A DNA stretch of 64,000 nucleotides. Source: Maricaulis sp036231565. Lineage in GTDB: Bacteria; Pseudomonadota; Alphaproteobacteria; Caulobacterales; Maricaulaceae. The position numbers and the translations under genes are program-made. Positions 1 to 8,805 of this stretch are shown piece after piece (position 1 is the first letter of the stretch; every line of letters starts with the position of its first letter). The DNA lies in the NCBI GenBank assembly GCA_036231565.1, contig JAZAHA010000046.1, positions 1 through 64,000 of the forward strand. Direction: 5' to 3'. The notes below the pieces were generated by a model, which worked only from the letters and a program-made list of their open reading frames with translations, made no database searches and was not told the DNA's origin.

Positions 1-156
1 GGTCCCGCAAGGGATCCGGGTAAATCTCCGCGTGCGGGATGCCTCGGGCATCACCACCAACACTTCAAATCGGACACGATGTCCGCCGTGCATCCCGCAC
101 CCCTCTCATATCTCCAGGGCGCAAGCCCGTGGAGGGTTTTGTGCTGACACGCCTTT

Positions 157-323
157 CCTCCCCATTCCATGGGGAGGTGGATCGCCGCAAGGCGGCGAGA
201 CGGAGGGGCGCCGCGTCAGCGGCGGTGTGTTTGAGACACGCTCCACTGCCTCCCGGCGCTCACGCGCCGGCCCCTTCGACCCGCGGCTGACGCCGCGGCC
301 CACTTCCCCACGCAGTGGGGAAG
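157..323. repeat. Hairpin-rich intergenic inverted repeat
   Basis: Six GC-rich hairpins lie in a row: 157-177, 182-198, 209-224, 253-270, 281-298 and 303-323. The reverse complement of the right half (253-323) follows the left half (157-224) in the same order: a stem of the CTCCCCA/TGGGGAG type, then a GCCGC stem, then GGGG and a further stem. The whole is therefore an imperfect inverted repeat of a roughly 75-base three-stem module, centred near 240. No coding frame here resembles a protein. The rest of 1-451 holds a short palindrome at about 89-102 and otherwise nothing I can name. This looks like a dispersed extragenic palindromic element, but copies elsewhere cannot be seen from here. Confidence 0.7.
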
Positions 324-451
324 AAAGAGAGCGCTGATGCTTTCCCCGGATTCATTCCGGGGTCTGGCGGCGTTTCAGATGCAGGCTCTGCCGGGCCCCG
401 GCACAAGGCCGGGGGAAGCGGGGCGTGATGGGAAAGGGGAAATGCCGGAAC

Positions 452-937
452 TTATCCGGCCGCCTTGACCCGCCGGACCTGGCAGGTGGCGCTGGAGCGG
501 GCGGCGATTTCGCCGGACGGGGTCCAGATCGTGCCTTCCATGAAAGCCACCCGGCCGCCGATCTTGGTGGCGACACCGCGGGCCCGGCAGGGCTCGACGG
601 GCAGGGGGGCAAAGAAGCTGGTCTTGATCTCCAGTGTCGGCACGCCGCACATGAAACGCTCGGACACCAGCACGGCCAGCGACATTACCTCGTCGAGCAT
701 GGCGGTGACGATACCGCCCTGCACGGAGTTGCGCAGATTGGCGAGTTGCTGTGTGGGATGGAAGTCCGCCTCCAGCCAGCGCTCCTCGATCGAGAAGTCG
801 GCCAGCCGGAAGCCCAGGAGTTTGGACGCGTAGGGGTGGTTGCCGCGCTGGCCGAGATAATCGCGGATCTGGTCCGCCGTCATCGGTTCGCGCGGTGTAC
901 CGGCCAGATCCGGGGCGACCAGGTCGGGACCGGACAT
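452..937 (-). CDS. PaaI-family hotdog-fold thioesterase
   Basis: The 161-residue product matches the PaaI/YdiI hotdog thioesterase family, which hydrolyses acyl-CoA thioesters in the cytoplasm. The central segment NSVQGGIVTAMLDEVM is the family's GG-x5-LD active-site helix, with Gln where many relatives have His; that variant is common in this subgroup. The ATG at 937 overlaps the TGA of sspB (TGATG), so the two genes are translationally coupled. A GTG one codon upstream is the only other close start. The acyl substrate cannot be inferred. Length is normal for the family (about 140-165 residues). Confidence 0.8.
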   Translation of the reverse strand: MSGPDLVAPDLAGTPREPMTADQIRDYLGQRGNHPYASKLLGFRLADFSIEERWLEADFHPTQQLANLRNSVQGGIVTAMLDEVMSLAVLVSERFMCGVPTLEIKTSFFAPLPVEPCRARGVATKIGGRVAFMEGTIWTPSGEIAARSSATCQVRRVKAAG

Positions 938-1434
938 CACTTCTTGCGGAAACTGTCCAGCGAGACGACTTCGGCGCCGTCGCCGCCGGGGGTCTTCTTC
1001 TCGTCCTTGCCGGTCTTGCCACCGGCGGCCGACCTGGGCGTCTCGACCGGTGCGGCGTCGGTTTCGTCCTCCGCCGGGTCCTGTTCGAACTGCAGATGAA
1101 ATCCGACGCTGGGGTCGTGGAAGCGCGAAATCGCCGAGTAGGGCATTTTCAGATATTTCGGTACGCCGGAGAATTTCAGCGTCACCTCGAAACCCGTCTC
1201 GGTGACGTCGAGGTCCCAGAACTGGTGTTCCAGCACGATCGTCATCTCTTCGGGATATTTTTCAAGCAGGGTCGGATCGATATCCACCCCCGGTGCCTGG
1301 GTGCGGAAGGTGATGTAGAAATGATGCTGTCCCGGCAGCCCGTCAGGGCCGGCCGCTTTCAGCAGAGCCTGACGGACCACGCCGCGAAGCGCGTCCTGCG
1401 CCATCAGATCATAGCGCATCAGGTCCTTGGCCAT
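937..1434 (-). CDS. sspB: ClpXP adaptor SspB (alphaproteobacterial type)
   Basis: This 165-residue protein is the alpha-type SspB, which binds ssrA-tagged proteins and delivers them to ClpXP for degradation. The N-terminal segment (MRYDLMAQDALRGVVRQAL) and the fold core with HHFYITF and LEHQFWDL are typical of the family. After about residue 120 comes a charged, low-complexity linker, and the protein ends in VVSLDSFRKK, the short C-terminal module that docks on ClpX. It is followed directly by the thioesterase gene. The tmRNA gene that makes the tag SspB recognises lies just upstream on the same strand. Confidence 0.93.
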   Translation of the reverse strand: MAKDLMRYDLMAQDALRGVVRQALLKAAGPDGLPGQHHFYITFRTQAPGVDIDPTLLEKYPEEMTIVLEHQFWDLDVTETGFEVTLKFSGVPKYLKMPYSAISRFHDPSVGFHLQFEQDPAEDETDAAPVETPRSAAGGKTGKDEKKTPGGDGAEVVSLDSFRKK

Positions 1435-1584
1435 GTCGATCTCCCCCGATCTCCCTGTCGAAAAAAGGGTACCCCAAGCCGGGGGCAGGTCAACGGATAT
1501 CGGCGGCTTGACTGCAGAAGGGGAGCGGTGTGGTGAAAGGCAGCCTAATCGGCCGCCGGCCCGCTGCGCCGGAATATCCGCATG

Positions 1585-1926
1585 GGGATGAGTGGAGGCT
1601 TCTGTTGCCAGGCGCCTCCGAGCCCCGCCTGGACCGGCTAAAGGGTCCAGGACTTTAAGGCGAGATTACCCGCGCTGCATTACGCAGCGAGAGCGACCTC
1701 TTCAGCAAAGTTGTCGTTGGCAACTTTCATAAGCGAGCCTGTAACGGGCCTCACCCGGGCGAAAGCAATCCCCTTTACCCGTCCGTCGATCCTGTTTCGG
1801 CCCCATGCCATTCCGCCCACTTGCTGAAGGTGGCGCGAAGAAGGATATGGTGGAGCCGCCGGGTACTGCCCCCGGGTCCGGTCCGGTTATTACGAGCGCG
1901 TTTATCGCCATAGTCGGCAAGCCGAC
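1585..1926 (-). ncRNA. ssrA: tmRNA, circularly permuted two-piece form
   Basis: Read on the minus strand, the acceptor piece comes first and ends in CCA at 1848; it carries a T-arm (CCGGG-GGCAGTA-CCCGG) and the 3' acceptor strand CGGCTCC. The coding piece begins at 1804 with GGGGCCGAAACAGGATCGAC, the conserved tmRNA 5' end. The two acceptor strands form seven pairs, including the third-position G-U that marks alanine identity. The tag frame at 1721-1680 reads ANDNFAEEVALAA then TAA, so with the charged alanine the tag is AANDNFAEEVALAA. Two strong hairpins follow the tag. The permuted order is the alphaproteobacterial form. The outer ends are approximate. The RNA rescues stalled ribosomes and tags the product for ClpXP. 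Confidence 0.95.
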
Positions 1927-1933
1927 GCTGAGG

Positions 1934-1962
1934 AATATAGGCAGGAAATGTGGCGAGTTGAA
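1934..1962 (-). promoter_or_regulatory. Predicted sigma-70 promoter of ssrA
   Basis: On the minus strand a -35 element TTCAAC (1962-1957) and a -10 element TATATT (1939-1934) are separated by exactly 17 bases. Transcription would begin near 1927, at the start of the GTCGGC-tt-GCCGAC hairpin that opens the tmRNA precursor. The match and spacing are good for an alphaproteobacterial housekeeping promoter, and nothing else upstream competes with it. Confidence 0.65.
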
Positions 1963-2001
1963 GGGGCGGCTGCGGTTACGGTTCAGGCCTGCAGCCGCCC
2001 C
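1963..2001 (-). terminator. Hairpin downstream of the VOC gene
   Basis: A perfect 11-base stem GGGGCGGCTGC / GCAGCCGCCCC with a 17-base loop lies nine bases after the stop codon of the VOC gene. No T-run follows, so it may be a weak or factor-assisted terminator. It separates the VOC transcript from the ssrA promoter, whose -35 element begins one base beyond the stem. Confidence 0.5.
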
Positions 2002-2009
2002 GACAAGCG

Positions 2010-2381
2010 TCAGCCCATCGTGAACACATTCAGCTTGTTGCCGTCCGGGTCGCGGAAATAGCCGGCATAGAAGCCGCTTTCACCGCGCGGGCCGGCCGGA
2101 CCCTCATCCTGGGCGCCCAGTTCGATGGCAAGCTTGTAGACCTTGTCGACCTGGGCGCGGTCCCTGGCCTGGAAGGCGGCCATCACGCCATTGCCGACCG
2201 TGGCGGTATTGCCGTCGAACGGCTTGGTCAGGGCGATGCCGCAGCCGCCATTAGCCGTGCCCCAGGCGATAAAGGTGTCTTCTTCCATGAAGCGGCCGGC
2301 GCCGAATTCGGCGCAGAGCTTGTCATAGAAAGCGGCTGCGCGGGGCAGGTCATTCGTCCCCAGTGTCACGTAACCCAGCAT
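2010..2381 (-). CDS. VOC (glyoxalase/bleomycin resistance) family protein
   Basis: This 123-residue protein has the two beta-alpha-beta-beta-beta modules of the vicinal oxygen chelate superfamily: MLGYVTLGTNDLPRAAAFY at the N-terminus and YFRDPDGNKLNVF at the C-terminus. The positions that bind metal in glyoxalase I are not the usual His/Glu (Tyr, Met and Asn are seen). Catalysis of the classic kind is therefore doubtful, as in many small members of this subgroup. It is a single-gene unit between the XRE-2TM gene and ssrA. The substrate is unknown. Confidence 0.75.
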   Translation of the reverse strand: MLGYVTLGTNDLPRAAAFYDKLCAEFGAGRFMEEDTFIAWGTANGGCGIALTKPFDGNTATVGNGVMAAFQARDRAQVDKVYKLAIELGAQDEGPAGPRGESGFYAGYFRDPDGNKLNVFTMG

Positions 2382-2522
2382 GTCGATAGTCCTCCGTTGC
2401 GGGGGTGTTCCCCGATTGTTCCGCCCGGTAGGCTATCGCAACACGGTGTCGTGGCAAGCCGGAAACAACGTGCTGCCGGATCATTCCTGCCAGCACGTTG
2501 TCGGGAGGGGCCGCCTGCCGCT

Positions 2523-2975
2523 TCAGCTGACCGCGGGCTGGTTCTGGAAACGGGTCACGACTTCGACAATGACGGTGGTGGCAATATGAGCAGCGGCCCC
2601 CACCGTCCACCAGATCGTGGCCCACAGCATGACGGATGAGCCGGTGCCGATATTGATGCCGGTGAAAATGATCATGCCGAGCACGTAGCCGGCCAGGTGG
2701 ATCCACAAAGAGAGCCGCAACCCAGCCGTCACCCTGGCGTTCTTGGTCCGTATCGTGCGGGCGGCTTCCTCCTCCGGGTCGACGCACAGCGCCAGGGCAT
2801 CGACCTGGAAGGCCGCGGCGAGGGCGGTGAGGGAGTCGCGGGAGGCCTGTTCGCCATTCTCGATCCGCTGCACGGTGCGAAGCCCGATCCCGGCCAGCTC
2901 TGCCAGATGTTCCTGCGACCAGTGCCGCTCTTCGCGCCAGCGCTTGATCTTCGCTGCGTCTGCCTTGAAAGCCAT
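2523..2975 (-). CDS. XRE-type helix-turn-helix protein with C-terminal 2TM domain
   Basis: Residues 8-63 form a Cro/C1-type helix-turn-helix (WSQEHLAELAGIGLRTVQRIENGEQ). From about residue 90 two hydrophobic spans follow (LWIHLAGYVLGMIIFTGINIG and a span around WATIWWTVGAAAHIATTVIV), which fits the bacterial 2TM domain. The product is therefore a predicted membrane-tethered transcription regulator. The chosen ATG at 2975 has an AAGGAG site; a longer in-frame version from 3059 adds 28 residues unlike the family. Targets are unknown. Confidence 0.78.
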   Translation of the reverse strand: MAFKADAAKIKRWREERHWSQEHLAELAGIGLRTVQRIENGEQASRDSLTALAAAFQVDALALCVDPEEEAARTIRTKNARVTAGLRLSLWIHLAGYVLGMIIFTGINIGTGSSVMLWATIWWTVGAAAHIATTVIVEVVTRFQNQPAVS

Positions 2976-3262
2976 GTCTTTCTCCTTGAGGCCTGTTGTA
3001 ATCCGATGAGCGGGATTGACCAGACCGGCAGCGGGTGCGCCACGCCTGCCTTGCGTCATGAGCCCGCCAGGCGGCCGCCACAGCCCCGCCAGTTGCGTGC
3101 TCGAAAGCGTTGCGGGCCCGCAGGCAGCGAAGCGGCCGGAAGTCTTGGGGCTTGGCCGGTTTTCCCCGGCGCTGCGCTGCAGGCAGGCTCACGGGCGTGC
3201 TTCAAGCGGCTAGACTTGCAAGGTTCGAATCAGTCGAATTGCGCGGATCGCAGGAGGAATTC

Positions 3263-4129
<867 letters not shown>

Positions 4130-4137
4130 GAGGCGGC

Positions 4138-4458
4138 ATGTCCGGCCCGCTGACCGATCTGGGCGCGCAGATCGCACAGGTCTCCGATATCTATGCCCGC
4201 AATTACGGCATCGACCGGTCGGGCGACTGGTATCTGCTCAAGCTGCAGGAAGAAATGGGCGAGCTGACCCAGGCCTATCTCGATGCGACCGGCCGGTCGC
4301 GCCGACCGGCCGACGATGAGGCCCGCGCCGCGCTGCGCCGGGAAATGGCCGATGCGCTGGGCATGCTGCTTCTGCTGGCGCGCTCCGAAGGCGTCGACCT
4401 GGACGCGGCGGTGCAGGAAAAATGGCTCAGCTGGCTGGACAAGCCGGTATCGGCATGA
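4138..4458 (+). CDS. MazG-like nucleotide pyrophosphohydrolase
   Basis: The 106-residue, all-helical protein has the MazG/dUTPase-2 style motif: KLQEEMGELTQAYLD around residues 38-52 and a second acidic helix REMADALGMLLLLAR. These supply the EExxE-12-ExxD type metal site. Such enzymes cleave NTPs or dNTPs to monophosphates. Placed eight bases after thyA, with an AGGAGG site, and overlapping folA by four bases (ATGA), it probably feeds or cleans the dUTP/dUMP pool for thymidylate synthesis. The exact substrate is inferred from context only. Confidence 0.78.
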   Translation: MSGPLTDLGAQIAQVSDIYARNYGIDRSGDWYLLKLQEEMGELTQAYLDATGRSRRPADDEARAALRREMADALGMLLLLARSEGVDLDAAVQEKWLSWLDKPVSA

Positions 4459-4979
4459 CCGGCACGATCCTTCCTAAAGTCTGCCTGGTCGCGGCGCGCG
4501 GCCGTAATGGTGTGATCGGTGCCGATGGCGATCTGCCCTGGCGTCTGTCGTCCGACATGAAGCTGTTCCGCGACACGACGCGCGGCAAGCCGGTGATCAT
4601 GGGGCGCAAGACCTGGGAAAGCCTGCCGCGGCGGCCGCTGCCGGGACGGCTCAACATCGTCATCACCCGCCAGTCCGGCTATCAGGCCGACGGCGCGACG
4701 GTGGCCGGCAATCTCGGCGATGCGCTGGCGGCGGCCTTTTCCCGGGCCGACGAGGACCGCGTCGACGAGGTCTGTGTCATCGGCGGCGCGCAGATCTACA
4801 TGGCTGCGCTGGAGCTGGCCGACCGGCTCTACCTGACCGACGTGGATGCAGCGCCGGACGGCGATACCCGCTTCCCCGAGATCGACGAATCCGTCTGGAC
4901 GGAGGTCCGTCGCGAGGTCCATCCTGCGGGTGAGGGTGACGACCACGCCTTCGTTTTCCGGCGCCTGGATCGCATCTGA
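4455..4979 (+). CDS. folA: Dihydrofolate reductase
   Basis: The 174-residue protein reduces dihydrofolate to tetrahydrofolate with NADPH. It shows the full signature: VAARGRNGVIGADGDLPW near the N-terminus (Met20-loop region), then the NADPH segment MGRKTWESLP, and CVIGGAQIY further on. The ATG overlaps the TGA of the MazG-like gene (ATGA), so translation is coupled. With thyA it closes the thymidylate cycle within one operon. The length is normal for chromosomal bacterial enzymes (about 160-180). Confidence 0.94.
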   Translation: MTGTILPKVCLVAARGRNGVIGADGDLPWRLSSDMKLFRDTTRGKPVIMGRKTWESLPRRPLPGRLNIVITRQSGYQADGATVAGNLGDALAAAFSRADEDRVDEVCVIGGAQIYMAALELADRLYLTDVDAAPDGDTRFPEIDESVWTEVRREVHPAGEGDDHAFVFRRLDRI

Positions 4980-5092
4980 TACGCGCGAAAATGAGGGACG
5001 CTGCGTCTGCGTGTCCCGCTTGCATGCTCTTGAACGCCGGCGCGCATACGTTCATGTAGAGCACAAGACTAGCAAGAGGATCGATCCAGCCC

Positions 5093-6241
5093 ATGCCGTG
5101 GAACGACAATCAGGGTGGAGGCGGCGGAGGCCCTTGGGGCTCCGGCGGAGGAAATAACAACAACCAGAACCCGTGGGGCGGACGCCGCCCCCAGGGCGGC
5201 GGCGATGAAGGCCCCGATCTGGACGAGGTTGTTCGCGACATGCAGCGCAAGCTGCGCGGCCTGTTCGGCGGCGGCAGCGGCGGCAACGGCGGCGGCAAGA
5301 AGGGTGGCGGTGGCGCCAGCGCCTTCGGCTTCGGTTTCATACTGCTGGTGATCGTCGGCGTCTGGTTCATCATGCCGGGTTCCGGCTGGTACCAGGTCGG
5401 CCCGAACCAGGCCGGCGTCGTGCTGCGCTTCGGCGAGTATTCCCGGACCTCCTCGCCGGGTTTCCACTTCAAGCTGCCCACGCCGATCGAGACGGTGACG
5501 CTGCCGGAAGTGACGACGACCAACACGATCACCATCGGCCAGGGCAATGAAGGCCAGATGCTCACCCGTGACGAGAATATCGTCGACATCGACTTTGCGG
5601 TGCAGTGGCGTGTCGATCTGAGCTATCCCGACGGTGTTCGCGATTACCTGTTCAATGTGCGCGATCCGGAAGCGACCGTGCGTGCTGTTGCCGAAAGCGC
5701 CATGCGCGAAGTGGTCGGTACGTCGGACCTGCAATTCATCATCACCGAAGGCCGGACCGAGGTGTCCCACCGGACGCGGGCGCTGCTGCAGGAAACGCTG
5801 AACGAGTACAATGCCGGCATCGAGGTTCTGCAGGTCAACCTGCGCAACGCCCAACCGCCGGAGCGGGTGATCGACGCCTTCCGCGGCGTGGACGTCGCCC
5901 AGCAGGAAGCCGAGCGTGCCCAGCTCAACGCCACCGCCCACGCCAACAGCGTGATCCCGGCGGCCCGCGGCCGCGCCGCCCAGGTGACCCAGCAGGCCCA
6001 GGCCTACCGGGACTCGGTGATCGCCGAAGCCCAGGGCCAGGCCGACCGCTTTGTCGCGATCTATGACCAGTACCGCCAGGCACCGAATGTCACACGGCGC
6101 CGCATGTATCTGGAGACGATCGAGGAAATCTTCCGCCGGTCGGACCTGATCGTGCTTGATGACCAGGCCGGGGCCGTGCCCTACCTGCCGCTCAACGAAC
6201 TCGGCCAGAACCGCAACCGTACGCAAGGAGGCAATCAATGA
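5093..6241 (+). CDS. hflK: FtsH protease modulator HflK
   Basis: This is a 382-residue SPFH/prohibitin-family membrane protein that forms the HflKC ring around the FtsH protease. The first 75 residues are rich in Gly and Asn (cytoplasmic tail). One transmembrane segment follows at about 80-97 (GFGFILLVIVGVWFIM), and then the periplasmic SPFH domain beginning WYQVGPNQAGVVLRFGEY. An Ala/Gln/Glu-rich helical region occupies residues 265-330. hflC follows with a four-base overlap, as is usual for this pair. Confidence 0.93.
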   Translation: MPWNDNQGGGGGGPWGSGGGNNNNQNPWGGRRPQGGGDEGPDLDEVVRDMQRKLRGLFGGGSGGNGGGKKGGGGASAFGFGFILLVIVGVWFIMPGSGWYQVGPNQAGVVLRFGEYSRTSSPGFHFKLPTPIETVTLPEVTTTNTITIGQGNEGQMLTRDENIVDIDFAVQWRVDLSYPDGVRDYLFNVRDPEATVRAVAESAMREVVGTSDLQFIITEGRTEVSHRTRALLQETLNEYNAGIEVLQVNLRNAQPPERVIDAFRGVDVAQQEAERAQLNATAHANSVIPAARGRAAQVTQQAQAYRDSVIAEAQGQADRFVAIYDQYRQAPNVTRRRMYLETIEEIFRRSDLIVLDDQAGAVPYLPLNELGQNRNRTQGGNQ

Positions 6242-7116
6242 TCCGCACGCTCGGCATTATCATTCTTGCGGTTGCCGTCTTCATCGGCCTGCAGAGTGTC
6301 TACACGGTCTCGGAAACCGAACAGGCTCTGATCCTGCGCCTCGGTGAGCCCGTCGATGCGGTCAACGAGGTCGGCGAGCCCGATCCGGGTCTGCACTTCA
6401 AGACGCCCTTCATCATGGAGGTTCTGACCTTCGACAAGCGCAATATCGAGCTCGATCTCGATCCGGAAGAAATCCTGGCCTCGGACCAGGAGCGTCTCAT
6501 CGTCGACGCCTTCCTGCGTTATCGCATCACCGATCCGCTGCGCTTCTACCAGACCTTCCGCGACGAGCGCGGCGCCCGCGTTCGTCTGCAGCAGATCATG
6601 GATGACAGCCTGCGCGGCGTCATCGCGTCGATCCCGTCCTCCGAAGTCATCTCCGGCCAGCGTGCCGAGCTGATGGACCGGGTGCAGACCGCGGTGGAAG
6701 ACCAGGTGCGCACCGGCAGCTTCGGCATCGAGGTGATCGATGTGCGCATCCTGCGGGCCGATCTGCCGCAACAGATCGCCGAGAACGTCTTCCAGCGCAT
6801 GCGCTCGGAACGTGACCAGGAAGCGGCCCGTATCCGCGCCGAAGGCGAGCAGCGGGCGGCCGAAATCCGCGCCAATGCCGATCGCCAGGCGGCGATCATC
6901 GAGGCTGAGGCGCGCGCCGAATCCGAACGGATCCGCGGTGAGGGCGATGCCCGCCGGAACGAAATCTTCGCCGAGGCCTACAGCCGCGACGAGGAATTCT
7001 TCGCCTTCTATCGCTCGATGCTGGCCTACCAGCAGGCGATGGGCGACGGCACGCCGATCGTGATTCCGCCGGACAGCGAGTTCTTCAACTACTTCCGGTC
7101 GGAAACCGGCGAATAG
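6238..7116 (+). CDS. hflC: FtsH protease modulator HflC
   Basis: The partner of HflK, 292 residues. An N-terminal membrane anchor (residues 3-20, TLGIIILAVAVFIGLQSVY) is followed by an SPFH domain starting at VSETEQALILRLGEP. A long helix rich in Ala, Glu and Arg (about 190-245) drives ring assembly. The ATG overlaps the end of hflK and its TAG shares a base with the GTG of the DUF2065 gene. It acts with HflK at the inner membrane to control FtsH access to membrane substrates. Confidence 0.93.
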   Translation: MIRTLGIIILAVAVFIGLQSVYTVSETEQALILRLGEPVDAVNEVGEPDPGLHFKTPFIMEVLTFDKRNIELDLDPEEILASDQERLIVDAFLRYRITDPLRFYQTFRDERGARVRLQQIMDDSLRGVIASIPSSEVISGQRAELMDRVQTAVEDQVRTGSFGIEVIDVRILRADLPQQIAENVFQRMRSERDQEAARIRAEGEQRAAEIRANADRQAAIIEAEARAESERIRGEGDARRNEIFAEAYSRDEEFFAFYRSMLAYQQAMGDGTPIVIPPDSEFFNYFRSETGE

Positions 7117-7304
7117 TGTGGACCGTCCTGATCGCCGGGCTCGGGGTGGCGATCGCGCTTGAAGGCGCGGTCTACGCCCTGGCCCCCGGCGCCATGAAAG
7201 ACGTGATCGCCAGAATTGGCGCGATGAGCCCGGACCAGCTTCGCCTGGCCGGGCTCACGGCTTTGTGTCTCGGCGTCGCCATCGTTGCTTTGGCGGTGCG
7301 CTGA
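7116..7304 (+). CDS. DUF2065 small membrane protein
   Basis: This is a 62-residue protein with two hydrophobic helices (VLIAGLGVAIALEGAVYAL and LRLAGLTALCLGVAIVALAV), matching the DUF2065 family (YjeT-like) usually found just after hflC. The GTG start shares its first base with the last base of the hflC stop codon, which indicates coupled translation. It is an inner-membrane protein of unknown function; its constant position suggests a role with HflKC. Confidence 0.82.
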   Translation: MWTVLIAGLGVAIALEGAVYALAPGAMKDVIARIGAMSPDQLRLAGLTALCLGVAIVALAVR

Positions 7305-7413
7305 GCGCCCCCGCGAACCTTACGCCTGCATCACTGCGGTTGCAGCGGGGTGCCGCGAAGCGGTATTCACCTTGTCCTGTATTCCGGTTCCCGAAATCGA
7401 ACGGATATTTGCA

Positions 7414-8805
7414 ATGCGGCGTTTTCTTGTAGTCTTCCTGGTTCTTCTGGCCACCCCGGCGGTGCTGGCACATCCGGCCCCTGATGGTTTCGCCGATCTG
7501 GCCGAGCGTCTGTCTCCGGCCGTGGTAAACATCTCGGCCGCCCAGCGCCTGGACAGCGGAGACGGCTTGCCGGAATTCCCCGAGGGCTCGCCGCTGGAGC
7601 GCTTCAACGACATTTTCGGCGATGCGCCGCGTATCGCCAACTCGCTCGGTTCGGGCTTCATTATCGACCCGGAAGGCCTGGTGGTGACCAATAACCACGT
7701 GATCGACGGGGCCGACGAGGTCGAGGTCGCCCTGCCTGACGGGCGTGTCTTTGCGGCGGAAGTCGTGGGGATCGATCCTGTCACCGACCTGGCCGTCCTG
7801 CGCATGGAGGTGAACGAGGCGCTGCCGCATGTCGATTTCGGCGACAGTGACACGGCGCGCGTCGGCGACTGGGTGATCGCGATCGGCAATCCTTTCGGCC
7901 TGGGCGGCACGCTGACGGCCGGCGTGGTCTCGGCGCGCGGCCGCGATGCCGGCGGTCAGTATGACGACTACATCCAGACCGATGTCGCCATCAATACGGG
8001 CAATTCCGGCGGTCCGCTGTTCGACATGGCGGGCAATGTGGTGGGTGTGAACACGCTGATCCTGTCGCCGACCGGTGCCAGCGTGGGCATCTCGCTCTCC
8101 ATCCCGTCCAACCTGGCGCGCCGCGTGGTCGATCAGCTGATCGAATTCGGCGAAACCCGCCGCGGCTGGCTGGGCGTGAGCGTGCATCGCGTCACTCCGG
8201 AACTGGCCGAGAGCTTTGGCCTGACAACGCCTTACGGCGCCATCGTGTCGCGCATCGAGGAAGACGGTCCGGGCGAGGCGGCCGGCCTGCGCCAGGGGGA
8301 TCTGATCCTGAGCTTTGACGGTGAGCGTGTCCGCGAGAGCCGCACCTTCCCGCGCATGGTCGCGGAAAGCGAGATCGGCCGCGAGGTCGAGGTCGAGATC
8401 ATCCGCCGCGATCGCCGCATGACGCTGGACATCACGGTCGGCGAACTAGAGCGCGAGGGCGATGAAGATGCGACGGCGGGCAGCGGTTCCGCCGGCGGCG
8501 TGGTCAATCCCTCCCAGGGCAGTGCCAATGAAGTTCTCGGCATGACGCTGGCCGCACTCGATGCCCCTTCGCGCCGCCGCTACCGCGTCGATCCCGACGC
8601 CCAGGGCGTGCTGGTCACCGATGTCGACGCGTCCAGCGATGCCGCCGGCAAGATCCGTCCCGGCGATGTGATCGAGGAAGTGGAATTCACCCGCGTTGCG
8701 ACCATCGCCGATATCCGCGAGATCGTTGCCGGCCATTCCGGCGGTCCGATCCGCTTCCAGGTCAATCGCGGCGGCCAGTACGTGCTGCATTCCATCCGGC
8801 CGTGA
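7414..8805 (+). CDS. Do-family (DegP/DegQ) periplasmic serine protease
   Basis: The 463-residue protein starts with a signal peptide (RRFLVVFLVLLATPAVLA). It has the catalytic triad of HtrA proteases: His in VVTNNHVIDGADEV, Asp in DPVTDLAVLRM and Ser in NTGNSGGPLFD. PDZ-1 lies at about 260-350, and the C-terminal part has a second, weaker PDZ-like domain. A start at 7285 would put 43 residues before the signal peptide, so the ATG at 7414 is preferred. It acts in periplasmic protein quality control. The placement behind hflKC is common in alphaproteobacteria. DegP and DegQ cannot be told apart here. Confidence 0.92.
   Translation: MRRFLVVFLVLLATPAVLAHPAPDGFADLAERLSPAVVNISAAQRLDSGDGLPEFPEGSPLERFNDIFGDAPRIANSLGSGFIIDPEGLVVTNNHVIDGADEVEVALPDGRVFAAEVVGIDPVTDLAVLRMEVNEALPHVDFGDSDTARVGDWVIAIGNPFGLGGTLTAGVVSARGRDAGGQYDDYIQTDVAINTGNSGGPLFDMAGNVVGVNTLILSPTGASVGISLSIPSNLARRVVDQLIEFGETRRGWLGVSVHRVTPELAESFGLTTPYGAIVSRIEEDGPGEAAGLRQGDLILSFDGERVRESRTFPRMVAESEIGREVEVEIIRRDRRMTLDITVGELEREGDEDATAGSGSAGGVVNPSQGSANEVLGMTLAALDAPSRRRYRVDPDAQGVLVTDVDASSDAAGKIRPGDVIEEVEFTRVATIADIREIVAGHSGGPIRFQVNRGGQYVLHSIRP

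Noticed and set aside
32..337. Open frames across 32-337 on both strands
   Set aside because: They run through the hairpin repeat, have no domain similarity and overlap one another.
1702..1920. Open frame of 72 residues on the minus strand
   Set aside because: It lies within the tmRNA gene and includes acceptor-piece sequence; the RNA structure and tag explain it.
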